Below are positions 53,595-63,698 of a stretch of DNA of 64,000 nucleotides, in pieces. The translations under genes and the position numbers were made by a program. The notes below the pieces were generated by a model. It ran no database searches. It had not been told where the DNA came from and worked only from the letters and a program-made list of their open reading frames with translations. The stretch comes from Bermanella sp. WJH001 (GTDB lineage Bacteria; Pseudomonadota; Gammaproteobacteria; Pseudomonadales; Oceanobacteraceae), in the NCBI RefSeq assembly GCF_030070105.1, contig NZ_JASJOO010000005.1:16360-80359 (forward strand). The letters run 5' to 3'. How positions within the stretch are numbered: position 1 is the first letter of the stretch; every line of letters begins with the position of its first letter.

Positions 53595-56066
53595 ATGTTG
53601 CGTTTAGCTCGGTTTTACCACGATTATGTTTTAGCGTTCCCCAAAACAGCCCTCATTATAAGTGGGCTTGTAATGATGCTGATATTTCAAGGGGCGACTA
53701 ATTTTGAGCTTGATGCGTCTGCTGAATCCCTTGTTTTAGAAAATGACCAAGATTTGGTTAATTACCGAACGGTGGCTGAGCGTTTTGGTAGTAGTGAATT
53801 CTTGATTGTCACCTATACGCCTCCTTGGCCGCTTTTTTCTGAAAGCTCACTTACACTTCTTAAACAAATGCGTGACGACCTAAAGGAATTACCTAGGGTT
53901 GAATCGATATATTCACTGCTGGATGTCCCTCTTTTAGAAAACCCACCCGTACCCGTGACTGAGCTGGTTGATAATATTAAAAATCTAGAGCATCCAGATG
54001 TTGATATTGAAGCCGCTAAGCAAGAGCTTGCGGTGAGCCCACTTTATAACAACATGCTGCTTAATCTTGAACATAACACCACGGCTATTCAAATAAATCG
54101 CCCGTTTGATGTTCGCCATCGTCAGTTAACGAAAACCCGTGAGGCGTTATGGAATAAAAAGGCAATTGATCATTTATCTGAAGAAGAACTTGCTAAGTTG
54201 TCTGAGCTTGATCAACAGATTAAAGATTTAAATGCCAAAAACGCCGATATCTTACACAAAGATATTATTAAAATTCGCGATGTACTAAAGCCTTATCAAA
54301 GCCAAGCTGAAATATACTTAGGCGGCGTGCCCATGATTGCCGATGACATGATTAGTTATGTTGAAAGTGACATGTATACCTTTGGCTTGGGGGTTTTCAT
54401 CTTTCTTGTGGTTACCTTGCTGTTTATTTTCCGTCGTGTGCGCTGGGTAATTATCGCGTTAGGTTGCTGCACATTAACCGTTGCCGTAATGGTGGGGGTA
54501 TTAGGATTATTCAATTGGCGTGTAACCGTGATCTCAAGCAACTTTGTGAGTTTGCTGCTGATTATGACTATGTCCATGTGTATTCACTTAATTGTTCGTT
54601 ATCGTGAGGCCCATGCGCAGCATCCTGATGCCACACAACTAGATCTAGTAAAAGAAACCATTGGGCATATGTTTAAGCCTTGTTTTTATATGGCTTTAAC
54701 CACCATGGTTGCTTTTAATTCTTTAATTTTTAGTGGCATTCGTCCGGTTATTGATTTTGGTTGGATGATGGCTACTGGCGTGTTAGTCGCACTGACAATC
54801 GTTTTTATATTGTTTCCTATTTTTGCATTATTGGCAGGCAAAGGGAGTGAGTCGGCCAGTGCTAAAAATCATAGCCCAATTACTGATTTGTTTTTATGGG
54901 TCACTCTTAAACATGGTAGAAAATTACTATCAATCAGTTTGGTGTTGACGGTTTTGGTTGTTGCAGGGCTATCTCAACTTAAAGTTGAAAATAGTTTTAT
55001 AAGTTACTTTAAAGAAAGTACAGAAATTCATCAGGGCATGAAGGTCATCGACCAGCGCCTAGGCGGCACCACCCCCCTTGAAGTGGTCTTGAATTTTCCA
55101 GTGGTTAGCCAAGATTGGGCCAGTGAAGAGAATGATGATTTCTTTTTTGATGAAGTAGAAAAAGAAGATCCTACCAAGTATTGGTTTACCACTGAAAAAG
55201 TGGATCGCATTAAAAAAGTACATGCCTATCTAGATGCTCAACCTGAAATTGGTAAGGTCATTTCTTTGGCAACCATGGTTGAAGTGGCGGAAAAAATTCA
55301 CGGTGCTGAGTTGGGCAGTTTTGAGTTGGCTTTACTTTACAGTGCCATCCCAGCTGAATTTAAATCCATTGTATTGGACCCTTATGTGTCTCCTGAAAAC
55401 GGTCAGGCGCGAATCAGCTTGCGTATCTATGATAGCTTGCCCGATCTTCAGCGTGCAGAGCTGCTTAAGCGAATTAATCAAGATCTGCAGACTGAGTTAG
55501 GCCTAAAACAAGATGAGTTTATGTTGGCGGGCATGATGGTGCTGTATAACAACATGCTACAAAGTCTATTCACCTCACAAATTCTGACTTTAGGAGCAGT
55601 GTTTGTAGGCATTATGTTTATGTTTATGGTGTTATTTCGCTCTTGGAAATTGGCTTTAATTGCGATTGTGCCCAATTTATTAAGCGCGGGTGTGGTGTTG
55701 TCAGTTATGGGCTGGGCAGGTATTCCACTGGATATGATGACCATTACCATTGCGGCCATCACCATTGGTATTGCAGTGGATGATACGATTCATTATATCC
55801 ATCGTTTTACCGAAGAGTTTAATGAAATAGGGTGTTATGAGCAGGCCGTGAGGAATTGCCATGGCTCAATTGGTAAGGCGGTTTATTATACGTCGTTAAC
55901 CGTGGTGGTGGGTTTTTCTATCTTGGCGTTATCTAATTTTATTCCCACAATTTACTTTGGTTTATTAACCGGTTTAGCCATGTTAATAGCGCTAGTATTA
56001 GTACTAACGCTATTGCCAAGAATGTTAATTGTGTTTAAGCCTTTTGGTCACGAATCCAAGTCTTAA
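53595..56066 (+). CDS. MMPL/RND-superfamily transporter
   Basis: An 823-residue inner-membrane protein with duplicated RND architecture: TM1 (about 17-35), a periplasmic loop (about 36-250), TM2-6 (about 255-410), TM7 (about 440-460), a second loop (about 461-640) and TM8-12 (about 645-815). The second half contains DDTIHYIHRF, the conserved RND/MMPL helix-4 motif. Such proteins move lipids, hopanoids or hydrophobic compounds. ATG 53595 lacks a ribosome binding site and is preceded by a hairpin (53555-53590). Its end overlaps the convergent DUF885 gene by 32 bases. Confidence 0.88.
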   Translation: MLRLARFYHDYVLAFPKTALIISGLVMMLIFQGATNFELDASAESLVLENDQDLVNYRTVAERFGSSEFLIVTYTPPWPLFSESSLTLLKQMRDDLKELPRVESIYSLLDVPLLENPPVPVTELVDNIKNLEHPDVDIEAAKQELAVSPLYNNMLLNLEHNTTAIQINRPFDVRHRQLTKTREALWNKKAIDHLSEEELAKLSELDQQIKDLNAKNADILHKDIIKIRDVLKPYQSQAEIYLGGVPMIADDMISYVESDMYTFGLGVFIFLVVTLLFIFRRVRWVIIALGCCTLTVAVMVGVLGLFNWRVTVISSNFVSLLLIMTMSMCIHLIVRYREAHAQHPDATQLDLVKETIGHMFKPCFYMALTTMVAFNSLIFSGIRPVIDFGWMMATGVLVALTIVFILFPIFALLAGKGSESASAKNHSPITDLFLWVTLKHGRKLLSISLVLTVLVVAGLSQLKVENSFISYFKESTEIHQGMKVIDQRLGGTTPLEVVLNFPVVSQDWASEENDDFFFDEVEKEDPTKYWFTTEKVDRIKKVHAYLDAQPEIGKVISLATMVEVAEKIHGAELGSFELALLYSAIPAEFKSIVLDPYVSPENGQARISLRIYDSLPDLQRAELLKRINQDLQTELGLKQDEFMLAGMMVLYNNMLQSLFTSQILTLGAVFVGIMFMFMVLFRSWKLALIAIVPNLLSAGVVLSVMGWAGIPLDMMTITIAAITIGIAVDDTIHYIHRFTEEFNEIGCYEQAVRNCHGSIGKAVYYTSLTVVVGFSILALSNFIPTIYFGLLTGLAMLIALVLVLTLLPRMLIVFKPFGHESKS

Positions 56067-57867
56067 CTTCTTTTTCTAATAGGGTCATGGGTAATGGCCC
56101 TAGTTTTAAAATATAGGCATGATAGGCCGGCAGGTTAAAACGTCGGCCTAGTTCATCTTCTGCCAGTTTCTTTAACTCCAAGAACTTCAACTGTCCCACC
56201 TTATAAGCGGTAGCTTGTCCTGGCATAACCAAGTAACGCTTGATTGCATTGCGTGAATCTTCTTCTGAAAAAGGTGTATTGGCTAAGCGAAAGGCCAATG
56301 CTTGGTCGATATCCCAGCCGTAGTAATGCAGGCCGGTGTCAATCACAAGACGATTTGCGCGCCACAACTCCATCAATAAGCGGCCGTATTCATTCCAAGG
56401 ATCTTGATAAGCACCTAGCTCTTTTGCCAATGTTTCTGCGTAAAGTCCCCAGCCTTCACTGTATGCGGTGAAATGAATGTGGCGACGAAACTCGGGAATG
56501 TTTTTGCTTTGCTGCGCGTAAATGGTTTGCAGGTGATGCCCAGGAATGGTTTCGTGGTAAGCAAGCGCTTCAAATTGAAAAGCGGGCATCTCATTTAGTT
56601 TTGAGCCATTCATGTAATAACGCCCAGGTCGTTTACCGTCATCACTTGGGCTTTGATAAAACGCCACTGGTGCGCTTTGTTCTCGATAGGCTTCCACTTC
56701 TAATACTTCCATAGGGATATTTGGAATATCCGTAAAAGCACGAGCCAGTTGGTTATTCATACTTTTAATGTAAGACTTTGTTTTTTCAAGCGCCTGTTGG
56801 TTGGTTTCAAAATACAAGCTTTCCTCACTGCGAGTAAATTCAAATAAAGCCTCTAAGCTAGGTTGCTTGAGTTGAGGTAGCAGTTGAGTGATTTCACGTT
56901 TGATGCGGGCAATCTCATCTAAGCCAAGTTGATGTATTTCTTCAGCGCTTAAATTGGTTGTGGTTATGGCCTGTAAACGTAAATTGTAATATTCCTTACC
57001 TTGTTCAAATTGATGTAGGCCAGTATTTAAGCTGGCTAGTTCACGCTCTTGTTTTAAGTGTTTAATGAGTTTACTAAAAGCGGGGCGATAGCGTCGTTTA
57101 AGAGCACGCTCTAGTTGGTCTTTAAGAACTTTTGCGCTGGAGTCATACAAATCTAATGGCTCAATTTTACGCAGAAAATCACTCCATAAAATATTATGAA
57201 CTTTGCTTCTCTCAATTGGGTAACCTGTTATAAAGTTTTCACAGGCTTCAATTACCGAATCAAAAACAAAACTAGGCGGGCGAATGCCTTTTGCTTCGCG
57301 CATCTCAAGCTGTTCAATAAGTTGATCGATTAATGTACTAATGCCATTCACACGATCAATATAGTGGCGAGCATCTGCAATATTATCTACTTGGTGAATG
57401 TTAATTAAAAAATTAGGGATCTCGCTGTGTAGGCCATACATCTGGTTTACAGGAAAGCTCAATAAGCGAAACTCATGATGTTTGATATCCTGTTCAATTT
57501 GATCTTTAAGCAAGGCAATACTTAGGGCGGTTTGCTGTTCAAGTGCAGGCAATGTGAGGGTGCTGATTTTAGCTAAGAACTCTTTTTCTTGATTCAGTTG
57601 CTCAAGTTGATAGCCATCAGAAATGTCATCCCATTGGCCATAATTGGTTTTTAATCCTCTATAGGCTTGCAACATTGGGCTGCTGGAGATTTGCCACTGG
57701 CTATATTCATCAATGATTTCATTGGCCAGTTGTTGCTGGTCTTGTTTGAACTGGGTGGTAAACACAGGTTCGCTGACGGATGGTGGCTGAGTATTAAGCT
57801 GGCAGGCGGATACGGCTAAAATCGCAGTAAATAATAGGCTGGTTTTAAGTGGGTGTTGAAATAACAT
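56035..57867 (-). CDS. DUF885 lipoprotein, putative metallopeptidase
   Basis: A 610-residue protein of the DUF885 family. The N-terminus is a lipoprotein signal with lipobox VSAC (C22). The zinc motif HETIPGHH occurs in the C-terminal half with a downstream EGWGLYAE segment typical of the family. It is thus likely an outer-membrane-anchored peptidase. ATG 57867 overlaps the DTW gene stop as TAATG, so it is translationally coupled. Its 3' end overlaps the MMPL gene by 32 bases on the other strand. Confidence 0.88.
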   Translation of the reverse strand: MLFQHPLKTSLLFTAILAVSACQLNTQPPSVSEPVFTTQFKQDQQQLANEIIDEYSQWQISSSPMLQAYRGLKTNYGQWDDISDGYQLEQLNQEKEFLAKISTLTLPALEQQTALSIALLKDQIEQDIKHHEFRLLSFPVNQMYGLHSEIPNFLINIHQVDNIADARHYIDRVNGISTLIDQLIEQLEMREAKGIRPPSFVFDSVIEACENFITGYPIERSKVHNILWSDFLRKIEPLDLYDSSAKVLKDQLERALKRRYRPAFSKLIKHLKQERELASLNTGLHQFEQGKEYYNLRLQAITTTNLSAEEIHQLGLDEIARIKREITQLLPQLKQPSLEALFEFTRSEESLYFETNQQALEKTKSYIKSMNNQLARAFTDIPNIPMEVLEVEAYREQSAPVAFYQSPSDDGKRPGRYYMNGSKLNEMPAFQFEALAYHETIPGHHLQTIYAQQSKNIPEFRRHIHFTAYSEGWGLYAETLAKELGAYQDPWNEYGRLLMELWRANRLVIDTGLHYYGWDIDQALAFRLANTPFSEEDSRNAIKRYLVMPGQATAYKVGQLKFLELKKLAEDELGRRFNLPAYHAYILKLGPLPMTLLEKEVKTWIRDQKA

Positions 57868-58454
57868 TATTTTAGTTGTCCGGCTTGTCTTGCCTTTAAA
57901 TAGGCATCTTGAAAACAGTTTAAAAATTGTATCAGTTCTAGACCGCAATTCCTTTGATTCTGTTCAATTAACCAATAAGCTACGCTTTCTAATGTACTTA
58001 GCCCTTGCTGGTTTTGATTACGTCTAAGGCGATAATCACTCTGTGGTGCTTTTATGCTCACCCTAGGTAGCTTTGCTAACCAAGGGCTTTGGCGCATCAT
58101 CTTTTGGGATTCTTGCCATGTGGCATCTAAAATTAGGTAACCTTGAATCTCATTGTGATCTTGCTCAGTGGTTGCGTGCGTATTATTAGCAGTAGACGTA
58201 TCTTCACCAGGGTAAAATAGCGCATAGTGCTTAAATTGTTTCTCAAGTTCAGAACTTTTTAAGCGGTGCCAACTCGTAGTCTCAATATTGGTTGATATTT
58301 TAAGTAATCGCCCGGTATTGCTGCGTTTTGTGTACTCTTTAGGGTGATAAAGTAGCGTGCAGGGTGTTGCCAGTGAAACTTTAGGCGCATACTGACAAAC
58401 GCATGTGGGCAAAGGCAGGGTGCAGTGAATACAATAGATAAATGATGCTTCCAC
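57867..58454 (-). CDS. tapT: DTW-domain tRNA-uridine aminocarboxypropyltransferase
   Basis: A 195-residue DTW-domain protein; characterised members (TapT/YfiP) transfer the aminocarboxypropyl group of S-adenosylmethionine to uridine in tRNA (acp3U47). An N-terminal zinc-like cluster CIHCTLPLPTCVC, YHPKE, LFYPGED, LDATWQESQKMM (DTW variant) and LSTLESVAYWL are visible. The start is GTG 58454, the only option before the Cys cluster, without a clear ribosome binding site. It overlaps the DUF885 gene start by one base. Confidence 0.85.
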   Translation of the reverse strand: MEASFIYCIHCTLPLPTCVCQYAPKVSLATPCTLLYHPKEYTKRSNTGRLLKISTNIETTSWHRLKSSELEKQFKHYALFYPGEDTSTANNTHATTEQDHNEIQGYLILDATWQESQKMMRQSPWLAKLPRVSIKAPQSDYRLRRNQNQQGLSTLESVAYWLIEQNQRNCGLELIQFLNCFQDAYLKARQAGQLK

Positions 58455-58514
58455 AATGAGCCCGTTCGGTTTAAGTTAAATATTGATTATCAATACACAG
58501 TGCAAGGTAGTCCA

Positions 58515-59375
58515 ATGGTAACAAAATTTGTTCAAGTTTTATTCTTAATAATTTTCTCGCAAACAAGCTTTGCCCTTGAACCCATAACCGGTAGTGAGCA
58601 AAAAAGTTATGGCACAAAACAACAGCAGGATTATTGGCTTGTATTAGGTGCTATTCAGCGTATTAGTGGCGCAGTGAAACCAGAGGCGGAAGTGAGGCTG
58701 TCAGCTAAAACAACTCATTGGCTTTGGGAAATACCTGTGGGTCATACTAGCGAAGAAAGTTTTGAAGTATTGAAAAAACAGCTCAATAAAAAAGCGACCA
58801 CCTTATTTCAGTGTCAAGGTCGTGGTTGTGGTTTGAGTAATGATTTTGCCAACCAGATTTTCAATCAATCTATATTATACGGTCGTGATAGTGATCAATT
58901 TTATTGGGTCGGTCTAACCGATGAAAAACGCCCAAGTGTTTGGGTGGTTTATACCTCTGCACGAAGCGCTAAGCGCGTGTATGCGTATGTTGAACAAGTG
59001 GTACTTAATAAGGGTGAAATCGATAAATTAGATGGCTTTGTGCAAAAAGGCCAAGCTCAAACCTTGTTTGACCAGGGGTATATTGTCATGAACCAATTGG
59101 GTGATGACGCTCGTCTACGAGATGCTCAGGTCGAATGGATTAAGGATTTATTAATAGAAAACCCCAACAAACGATTTGCATTAGTTGTGCACCGATATGG
59201 TGGCATGGAAAATCAGCAGTTAATTGAACGCACGCAAAAAGAAGCCGATGCCCTAATCGAGCAAGTGGCAAAAGCGGGCGGATTTATAAAAAACCTTTAC
59301 GCTCATGGTGCAGGGGCGGTTATGCCTAGAGTGTTAATGTCAGATCGTATTGAATTGGTAGAACTGAAAAAATAA
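58515..59375 (+). CDS. DUF4892 exported protein
   Basis: A 286-residue exported protein with a signal peptide (cleavage near SFA at about 20). It matches DUF4892 proteins of Pseudomonas-type bacteria. The C-terminal third (about 185-286) resembles an OmpA-like fold (RDAQVEWIKDLLIENPNKRFALVVHR, then RTQKEADALIEQVAKAGG). ATG 58515 has CAAGG upstream. The stop TAA shares an A with the patatin gene ATG (TAATG at 59373-59377), so the pair is translationally coupled. Confidence 0.82.
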   Translation: MVTKFVQVLFLIIFSQTSFALEPITGSEQKSYGTKQQQDYWLVLGAIQRISGAVKPEAEVRLSAKTTHWLWEIPVGHTSEESFEVLKKQLNKKATTLFQCQGRGCGLSNDFANQIFNQSILYGRDSDQFYWVGLTDEKRPSVWVVYTSARSAKRVYAYVEQVVLNKGEIDKLDGFVQKGQAQTLFDQGYIVMNQLGDDARLRDAQVEWIKDLLIENPNKRFALVVHRYGGMENQQLIERTQKEADALIEQVAKAGGFIKNLYAHGAGAVMPRVLMSDRIELVELKK

Positions 59376-60313
59376 TGAAATCTATTTCTCTTGTTTTGGG
59401 TAGCGGCGGTGCCCGTGGTTATGCCCATATTGGTGTCATTCGGGCCTTACTTGAAAATGGTTACGAGATTAAAAGCATTGCCGGTTGCTCAATGGGTGCC
59501 GTGGTCGGTGGCTTTTATGCAGCTGGCAAACTGGATGAGTTTGAACAATGGACACGCTCATTAAGTTACTTGGATGTACTTAAACTTGTGGACATTAGTT
59601 TGTTAAGTAACGGTGCGATACGCGGCGATAAGTTATTTAACCGCCTTTCACAAATGCTCAACGGAATTCAAATCCAAGACTTAAATATACCGTTTACAGC
59701 CGTGGCCACAGATTTAATACAGCAAAAAGAAATTTGGTTCACCACGGGGGCTCTTGAAGAAGCGATTCGTGCATCCAGTGCGATACCATCTTTATTGATG
59801 CCAGTTGTGAAAAATGGCCGAGTATTGGTGGACGGTGCGGTGTTGAACCCCTTGCCCATTACACCCGTGGTAGGCACGCACGCAGAAGCCATTATCGCAG
59901 TGGACCTAAGTGCTGAGGTGCCTATGCCTGGTGGCCGCAGTTCGGCTGAAGACGAAGAAAAAGTGGCCGCTCATAAACTGGATAAACAAAACTGGTTCTC
60001 GCAAATGAAGCTAAAAACACTGCAGTTTTTTGAGCGCAGTGGCGATGAAGAGGAAGAAACCGAACGGGTATTTAGCGCAAACCTCGGTAAGTTAGGGGTT
60101 GTTTATCAAATGTTCGATACCATGCAGGCTTCATTAATACAGTACAAAATTGCAGGTTATCGACCAGACTTATTGATCCGTATGCCAAAAGACTCTATTC
60201 GATTTCACGAGTTTTACCGTGCTGAGGAGCAAATACAGTTAGGGTACGACATCGCATGCCGTGCCTTAGAAGGGTTTGAGCGTGGCGAATCTAATACTTA
60301 TGGTCAGCTTTAG
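59375..60313 (+). CDS. Patatin-like phospholipase (RssA-type)
   Basis: A 312-residue serine hydrolase of the patatin family. The oxyanion glycine-rich GSGGARGYAHIGV, nucleophile elbow GCSMG (S39) and catalytic aspartate D153 in VDGAVLNP are all intact. No signal peptide; it probably acts on membrane phospholipids from the cytoplasm. Its start overlaps the DUF4892 stop. The C-terminal region (about 195-260) is acidic and variable. Confidence 0.92.
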   Translation: MKSISLVLGSGGARGYAHIGVIRALLENGYEIKSIAGCSMGAVVGGFYAAGKLDEFEQWTRSLSYLDVLKLVDISLLSNGAIRGDKLFNRLSQMLNGIQIQDLNIPFTAVATDLIQQKEIWFTTGALEEAIRASSAIPSLLMPVVKNGRVLVDGAVLNPLPITPVVGTHAEAIIAVDLSAEVPMPGGRSSAEDEEKVAAHKLDKQNWFSQMKLKTLQFFERSGDEEEETERVFSANLGKLGVVYQMFDTMQASLIQYKIAGYRPDLLIRMPKDSIRFHEFYRAEEQIQLGYDIACRALEGFERGESNTYGQL

Positions 60314-60339
60314 GTTAAAATGGCCAAAATTTTAAGAGA

Positions 60340-61266
60340 ATGCCTGTGAAAGATATTTATCAGCAAGCGGTGGAGCAGTTACCGAGTATTATTGATTGGG
60401 TTCGATTTGCGGCCAGTGAATTTGAGCGCCAAGGGGTATATTACGGTCATGGCACCGACAATCCTTGGGATGAAGCCCTTTTACTGGTAACCGCTACCTT
60501 ACAAATGCCCTTTGAAATTAGTCCTCAGCAAGCCCAATGTCGTCTAATAACCGCTGAGCGTGAACATTTAGCGCAATTGATTCAGCGCCGCATTGATGAG
60601 CGCATTCCAGTGGCCTACTTGATAAACGAAGCTTGGTTTTGTGGTTTGCCATTTTATGTGGATGAGCGCGTATTGGTGCCACGCTCGCCTTTGGCAGAAA
60701 TCATTCAAAATCGTGTGAGCCCTTGGATGGATGGCAAAGAGCCAAATCGCATATTAGATTTGTGCTGTGGTAGTGGCTGTATCGGGATTGCCTCATTACA
60801 AGCCTTTCCTGAGGCACAGCTAGATTTAGCGGACTTAAGCCGTGACGCCCTTGATGTGGCTGAAATTAATATCGAGCGCCACCAATTGTTTGATCAGGTG
60901 GCGGCCATCGAGTCGGATTTGTTTTCAAACCTACAACCTGGTTACGACCTGATTTTATCGAACCCCCCTTATGTGGATGCTGAAGACTTAGCGGATATGC
61001 CAGCAGAATACCAACATGAGCCAGCAATGGGTCTGGGCAGTGGTGATGACGGCTTGGATATCACTCGTCAAATACTGGCCAATGCCTGTGATTATTTGAA
61101 CCCAGAAGGGGTGTTGGTGGTAGAAGTGGGCAATTCTTGGATTCACCTAGAAGCGCAATTTCCGCAAGTGCCGTTTACATGGGTTGAGTTTGAGCATGGT
61201 GGCGACGGGGTGTTTGTATTTACCCGTGAACAACTGGCCGCGCATCAGCATCACTTCCGTGTATAA
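60340..61266 (+). CDS. prmB: Ribosomal protein L3 glutamine methyltransferase
   Basis: A 308-residue SAM-dependent N5-glutamine methyltransferase that modifies ribosomal protein uL3. The SAM-binding motif ILDLCCGSGCIGIA and the catalytic SNPPYVD motif are intact, and the N-terminal helical domain is PrmB-like rather than PrmC-like (e.g. YLINEAWFCGLPFYVDERVLVPRSPLAEII). It lies directly upstream of aroC, an arrangement seen in many gammaproteobacteria. ATG 60340 follows AAGAGA. Confidence 0.95.
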   Translation: MPVKDIYQQAVEQLPSIIDWVRFAASEFERQGVYYGHGTDNPWDEALLLVTATLQMPFEISPQQAQCRLITAEREHLAQLIQRRIDERIPVAYLINEAWFCGLPFYVDERVLVPRSPLAEIIQNRVSPWMDGKEPNRILDLCCGSGCIGIASLQAFPEAQLDLADLSRDALDVAEINIERHQLFDQVAAIESDLFSNLQPGYDLILSNPPYVDAEDLADMPAEYQHEPAMGLGSGDDGLDITRQILANACDYLNPEGVLVVEVGNSWIHLEAQFPQVPFTWVEFEHGGDGVFVFTREQLAAHQHHFRV

Positions 61267-61301
61267 TGTGTCCAATTTTTTAGTTAATAAGCAGTTTACT
61301 T

Positions 61302-62396
61302 ATGTCTGGTAATTCATTTGGTAAATTATTCACCGTCACCACGTTTGGCGAAAGCCATGGTGTGGCGTTAGGCTGTATCTTAGATGGCTGCCCTCCAGGC
61401 ATTGAGATTACAGAAGAAGAGATTCAGGTAGAGCTAGATCTGCGCAAGCCAGGAACCTCTAAGTTCACCACTCAACGTCGCGAGCCGGATCAAGTGAAGA
61501 TCCTGTCCGGTATTTTTGAAGGCAAAACCACGGGTACGCCCATTGGTATGATCATCGAGAATACCGATCAACGCTCAAAAGATTACGGTGATATCTCACA
61601 GAAATTCCGCCCAGCCCATGCTGATTATGGCTATACACAAAAATATGGCTTTCGTGATTACCGTGGTGGTGGTCGCTCAAGCGCCCGTGAAACCGCCATG
61701 CGCGTGGCAGCTGGCGCCATTGCTAAGAAGTTCTTAGCGGCCAAAGGCATTGAAGTACGTGGCTATTTATCCCAGCTTGGCCCAGTTAAAGCCGAAAAGT
61801 TTGATTGGGAGCAGGTGCGCCAAAATCCATTCTTTTGCCCAGATGTCGACAAAGTGCCAGAAATGGAAGCCTACATGAATGCTCTGCGTAAAGAAGGGGA
61901 TTCCATTGGTGCCAAAATCACCGTTGTGGCCACAGGTGTTAAGCCTGGTCTAGGTGAACCGATTTTTGATCGTCTAGATGCGGATTTGGCCCATGCGCTG
62001 ATGAGTATTAACGCGGTTAAAGGCGTTGAAATTGGTGATGGCTTTGATGTGGTTGAGCAAAAAGGCTCTGAACACCGTGATGAAATGACCCCACAAGGTT
62101 ATTTGTCTAACCACTCTGGTGGTGTATTGGGTGGTATCAGCTCTGGCCAAGACATCATTGCGCACATTGCTCTTAAGCCAACGTCTAGTATTACGGTGCC
62201 GGGCAAAACCATTGATGTGAATGGTGAGCAAACTGAGCTGATCACCAAAGGTCGCCACGACCCGTGTGTGGGGATTCGTGCCACGCCAATCGCAGAAGCC
62301 ATGATGGCCATTGTGTTAGCTGATCATTATTTACGTCATCGCGGTCAAAACGCGGATGTGAACTGCACAACCCCAGTGATTCCACCTCAAGCGTAA
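61302..62396 (+). CDS. aroC: Chorismate synthase
   Basis: A 364-residue enzyme converting EPSP to chorismate with reduced FMN, the last common step to aromatic amino acids. Family hallmarks are [19 protein letters not shown] at the start, [47 protein letters not shown] and the FMN-binding C-terminal SISTV-like segments. Length is normal. It is 35 bases after prmB on the same strand, probably in one operon, and followed by a REP-like dyad before the MFS gene. Confidence 0.97.
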   Translation: MSGNSFGKLFTVTTFGESHGVALGCILDGCPPGIEITEEEIQVELDLRKPGTSKFTTQRREPDQVKILSGIFEGKTTGTPIGMIIENTDQRSKDYGDISQKFRPAHADYGYTQKYGFRDYRGGGRSSARETAMRVAAGAIAKKFLAAKGIEVRGYLSQLGPVKAEKFDWEQVRQNPFFCPDVDKVPEMEAYMNALRKEGDSIGAKITVVATGVKPGLGEPIFDRLDADLAHALMSINAVKGVEIGDGFDVVEQKGSEHRDEMTPQGYLSNHSGGVLGGISSGQDIIAHIALKPTSSITVPGKTIDVNGEQTELITKGRHDPCVGIRATPIAEAMMAIVLADHYLRHRGQNADVNCTTPVIPPQA

Positions 62397-62410
62397 TTGA
62401 TTGAACTAAA

Positions 62411-62477
62411 CTGTGGGAGGGCACTTGTGCGCGACAGGACGTTGATGTCTTAGTCGCGCGCAAGCATCCTCCCACAG
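62411..62477. repeat. REP/BIME-like inverted repeat
   Basis: Arms CTGTGGGAGG(G) at 62411 and CCTCCCACAG ending at 62477 extend inward (CTTGTGCGCGAC / GTCGCGCGCAAG) with a few mismatches to give a 26-bp imperfect stem. It resembles the TGTGGGAG...CTTGC REP class of Pseudomonas-like genomes. It separates aroC from the MFS gene and may attenuate read-through. Confidence 0.7.
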
Positions 62478-62540
62478 TGGTTTTAAAAGAGTTAATTATG
62501 GATCATTGTTTGTTTGGTTTTAATTCTTACGTATTGAATC

Positions 62541-63698
62541 ATGCCTGCTAATGCTGCTGTGCCGTATTGGCGCCTCTCCTCATTTTATTTTTTCTACTTT
62601 GCATTATTAGGCTGCATCTCTCCCTATTGGGGATTATTCCTTGATGATAAAGGCTTTAGTGCCCAAGAAATTGGCGAGCTAATGGCGCTGTTTGGGTTGG
62701 TACGTATTCTTGCCCCCAATGTATGGGGAGCGCTTGGAGATTACACGGGCAAACGCATGCCATTGTTACGCATTGGCTGCGCCATTTGTTTTTGTATCTT
62801 TTTGAATATCTTTTGGGTGGAATCCTTTTTATGGATGGGCCTGATTATGATTGGCTATGGCTTTTTTTGGGCGGCGGTTTTACCTCAGTTTGAAGTAGTA
62901 ACGCTTAATTATTTAAAAGACCAAACCGATCAATACTCCAAAATTCGCACCTGGGGCTCCATTGGTTTTATTGTGTTTGTGGGCTTACTTGGTTGGGCGT
63001 TTGATTATATTAGCGTCAGTTTTTTACCGGTATTTATGCTGGTGTTACTGGCCGCTATATTTTTGAGTAGTACCTTAATAGAGGGGCGAGAGATTACCCA
63101 TGAACATGAAAGTACAGAAGGCTTTTTATCATTAGTGTTTAAACCCACGGTCATGGCATTTTTATTGGCCGCTTTTTTAAATCAAGTGAGTCATGGTGCT
63201 TACTACACCTTCTTTAGTTTGTATTTAGAGCAATTTGGTTACAGCAAAAGCATGATTGGCTTCTTGTGGGCCTTGGGTGTCATTGCGGAAGTGGGGATCT
63301 TTTTAATTGCTCATAAAATTTTTGCAAAAATAGACCATAAAACCGTATTGGTGGTGAGCTTGTTATTAGGAGGCCTGCGCTGGGTTGTCACCGCTCACTA
63401 TGTGGAAACTTTATGGTTATTGGCCACCATGCAGTTATTGCATGCCGTCACCTTTGGTGCCATGCATGCGGTAGCCATGCACTACATTCATTTGTACTTT
63501 AAAGGCAAACACCAAGGACAGGGCCAAGCTTTGTTTTCAAGTTTAACCTACGGCGCCGGCGGTGCATTAGGCGCTTATGTGTCAGGCCTTGTATGGATGC
63601 AAGACATGGGCGTCACCATGTTTGAGTGGGCAGGGTACAGTGCTTTACTTGGTGCACTGGTGGCGTGGGTGTGGGTGAGTAAAGGTCACAAAATATAA
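62541..63698 (+). CDS. MFS transporter (HcaT/LacY-like)
   Basis: A 385-residue inner-membrane secondary transporter with about twelve transmembrane segments, a PPYW-like start (SPYWGLFLDDKGFSAQEIGELMALF) and the MFS motif A-like loop GALGDYTGKRMPLL. It belongs to the MFS_1-like group with HcaT (3-phenylpropionate transporter). Substrate unknown. Chosen start ATG 62541. Located after aroC past a REP-like dyad. Confidence 0.88.
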   Translation: MPANAAVPYWRLSSFYFFYFALLGCISPYWGLFLDDKGFSAQEIGELMALFGLVRILAPNVWGALGDYTGKRMPLLRIGCAICFCIFLNIFWVESFLWMGLIMIGYGFFWAAVLPQFEVVTLNYLKDQTDQYSKIRTWGSIGFIVFVGLLGWAFDYISVSFLPVFMLVLLAAIFLSSTLIEGREITHEHESTEGFLSLVFKPTVMAFLLAAFLNQVSHGAYYTFFSLYLEQFGYSKSMIGFLWALGVIAEVGIFLIAHKIFAKIDHKTVLVVSLLLGGLRWVVTAHYVETLWLLATMQLLHAVTFGAMHAVAMHYIHLYFKGKHQGQGQALFSSLTYGAGGALGAYVSGLVWMQDMGVTMFEWAGYSALLGALVAWVWVSKGHKI

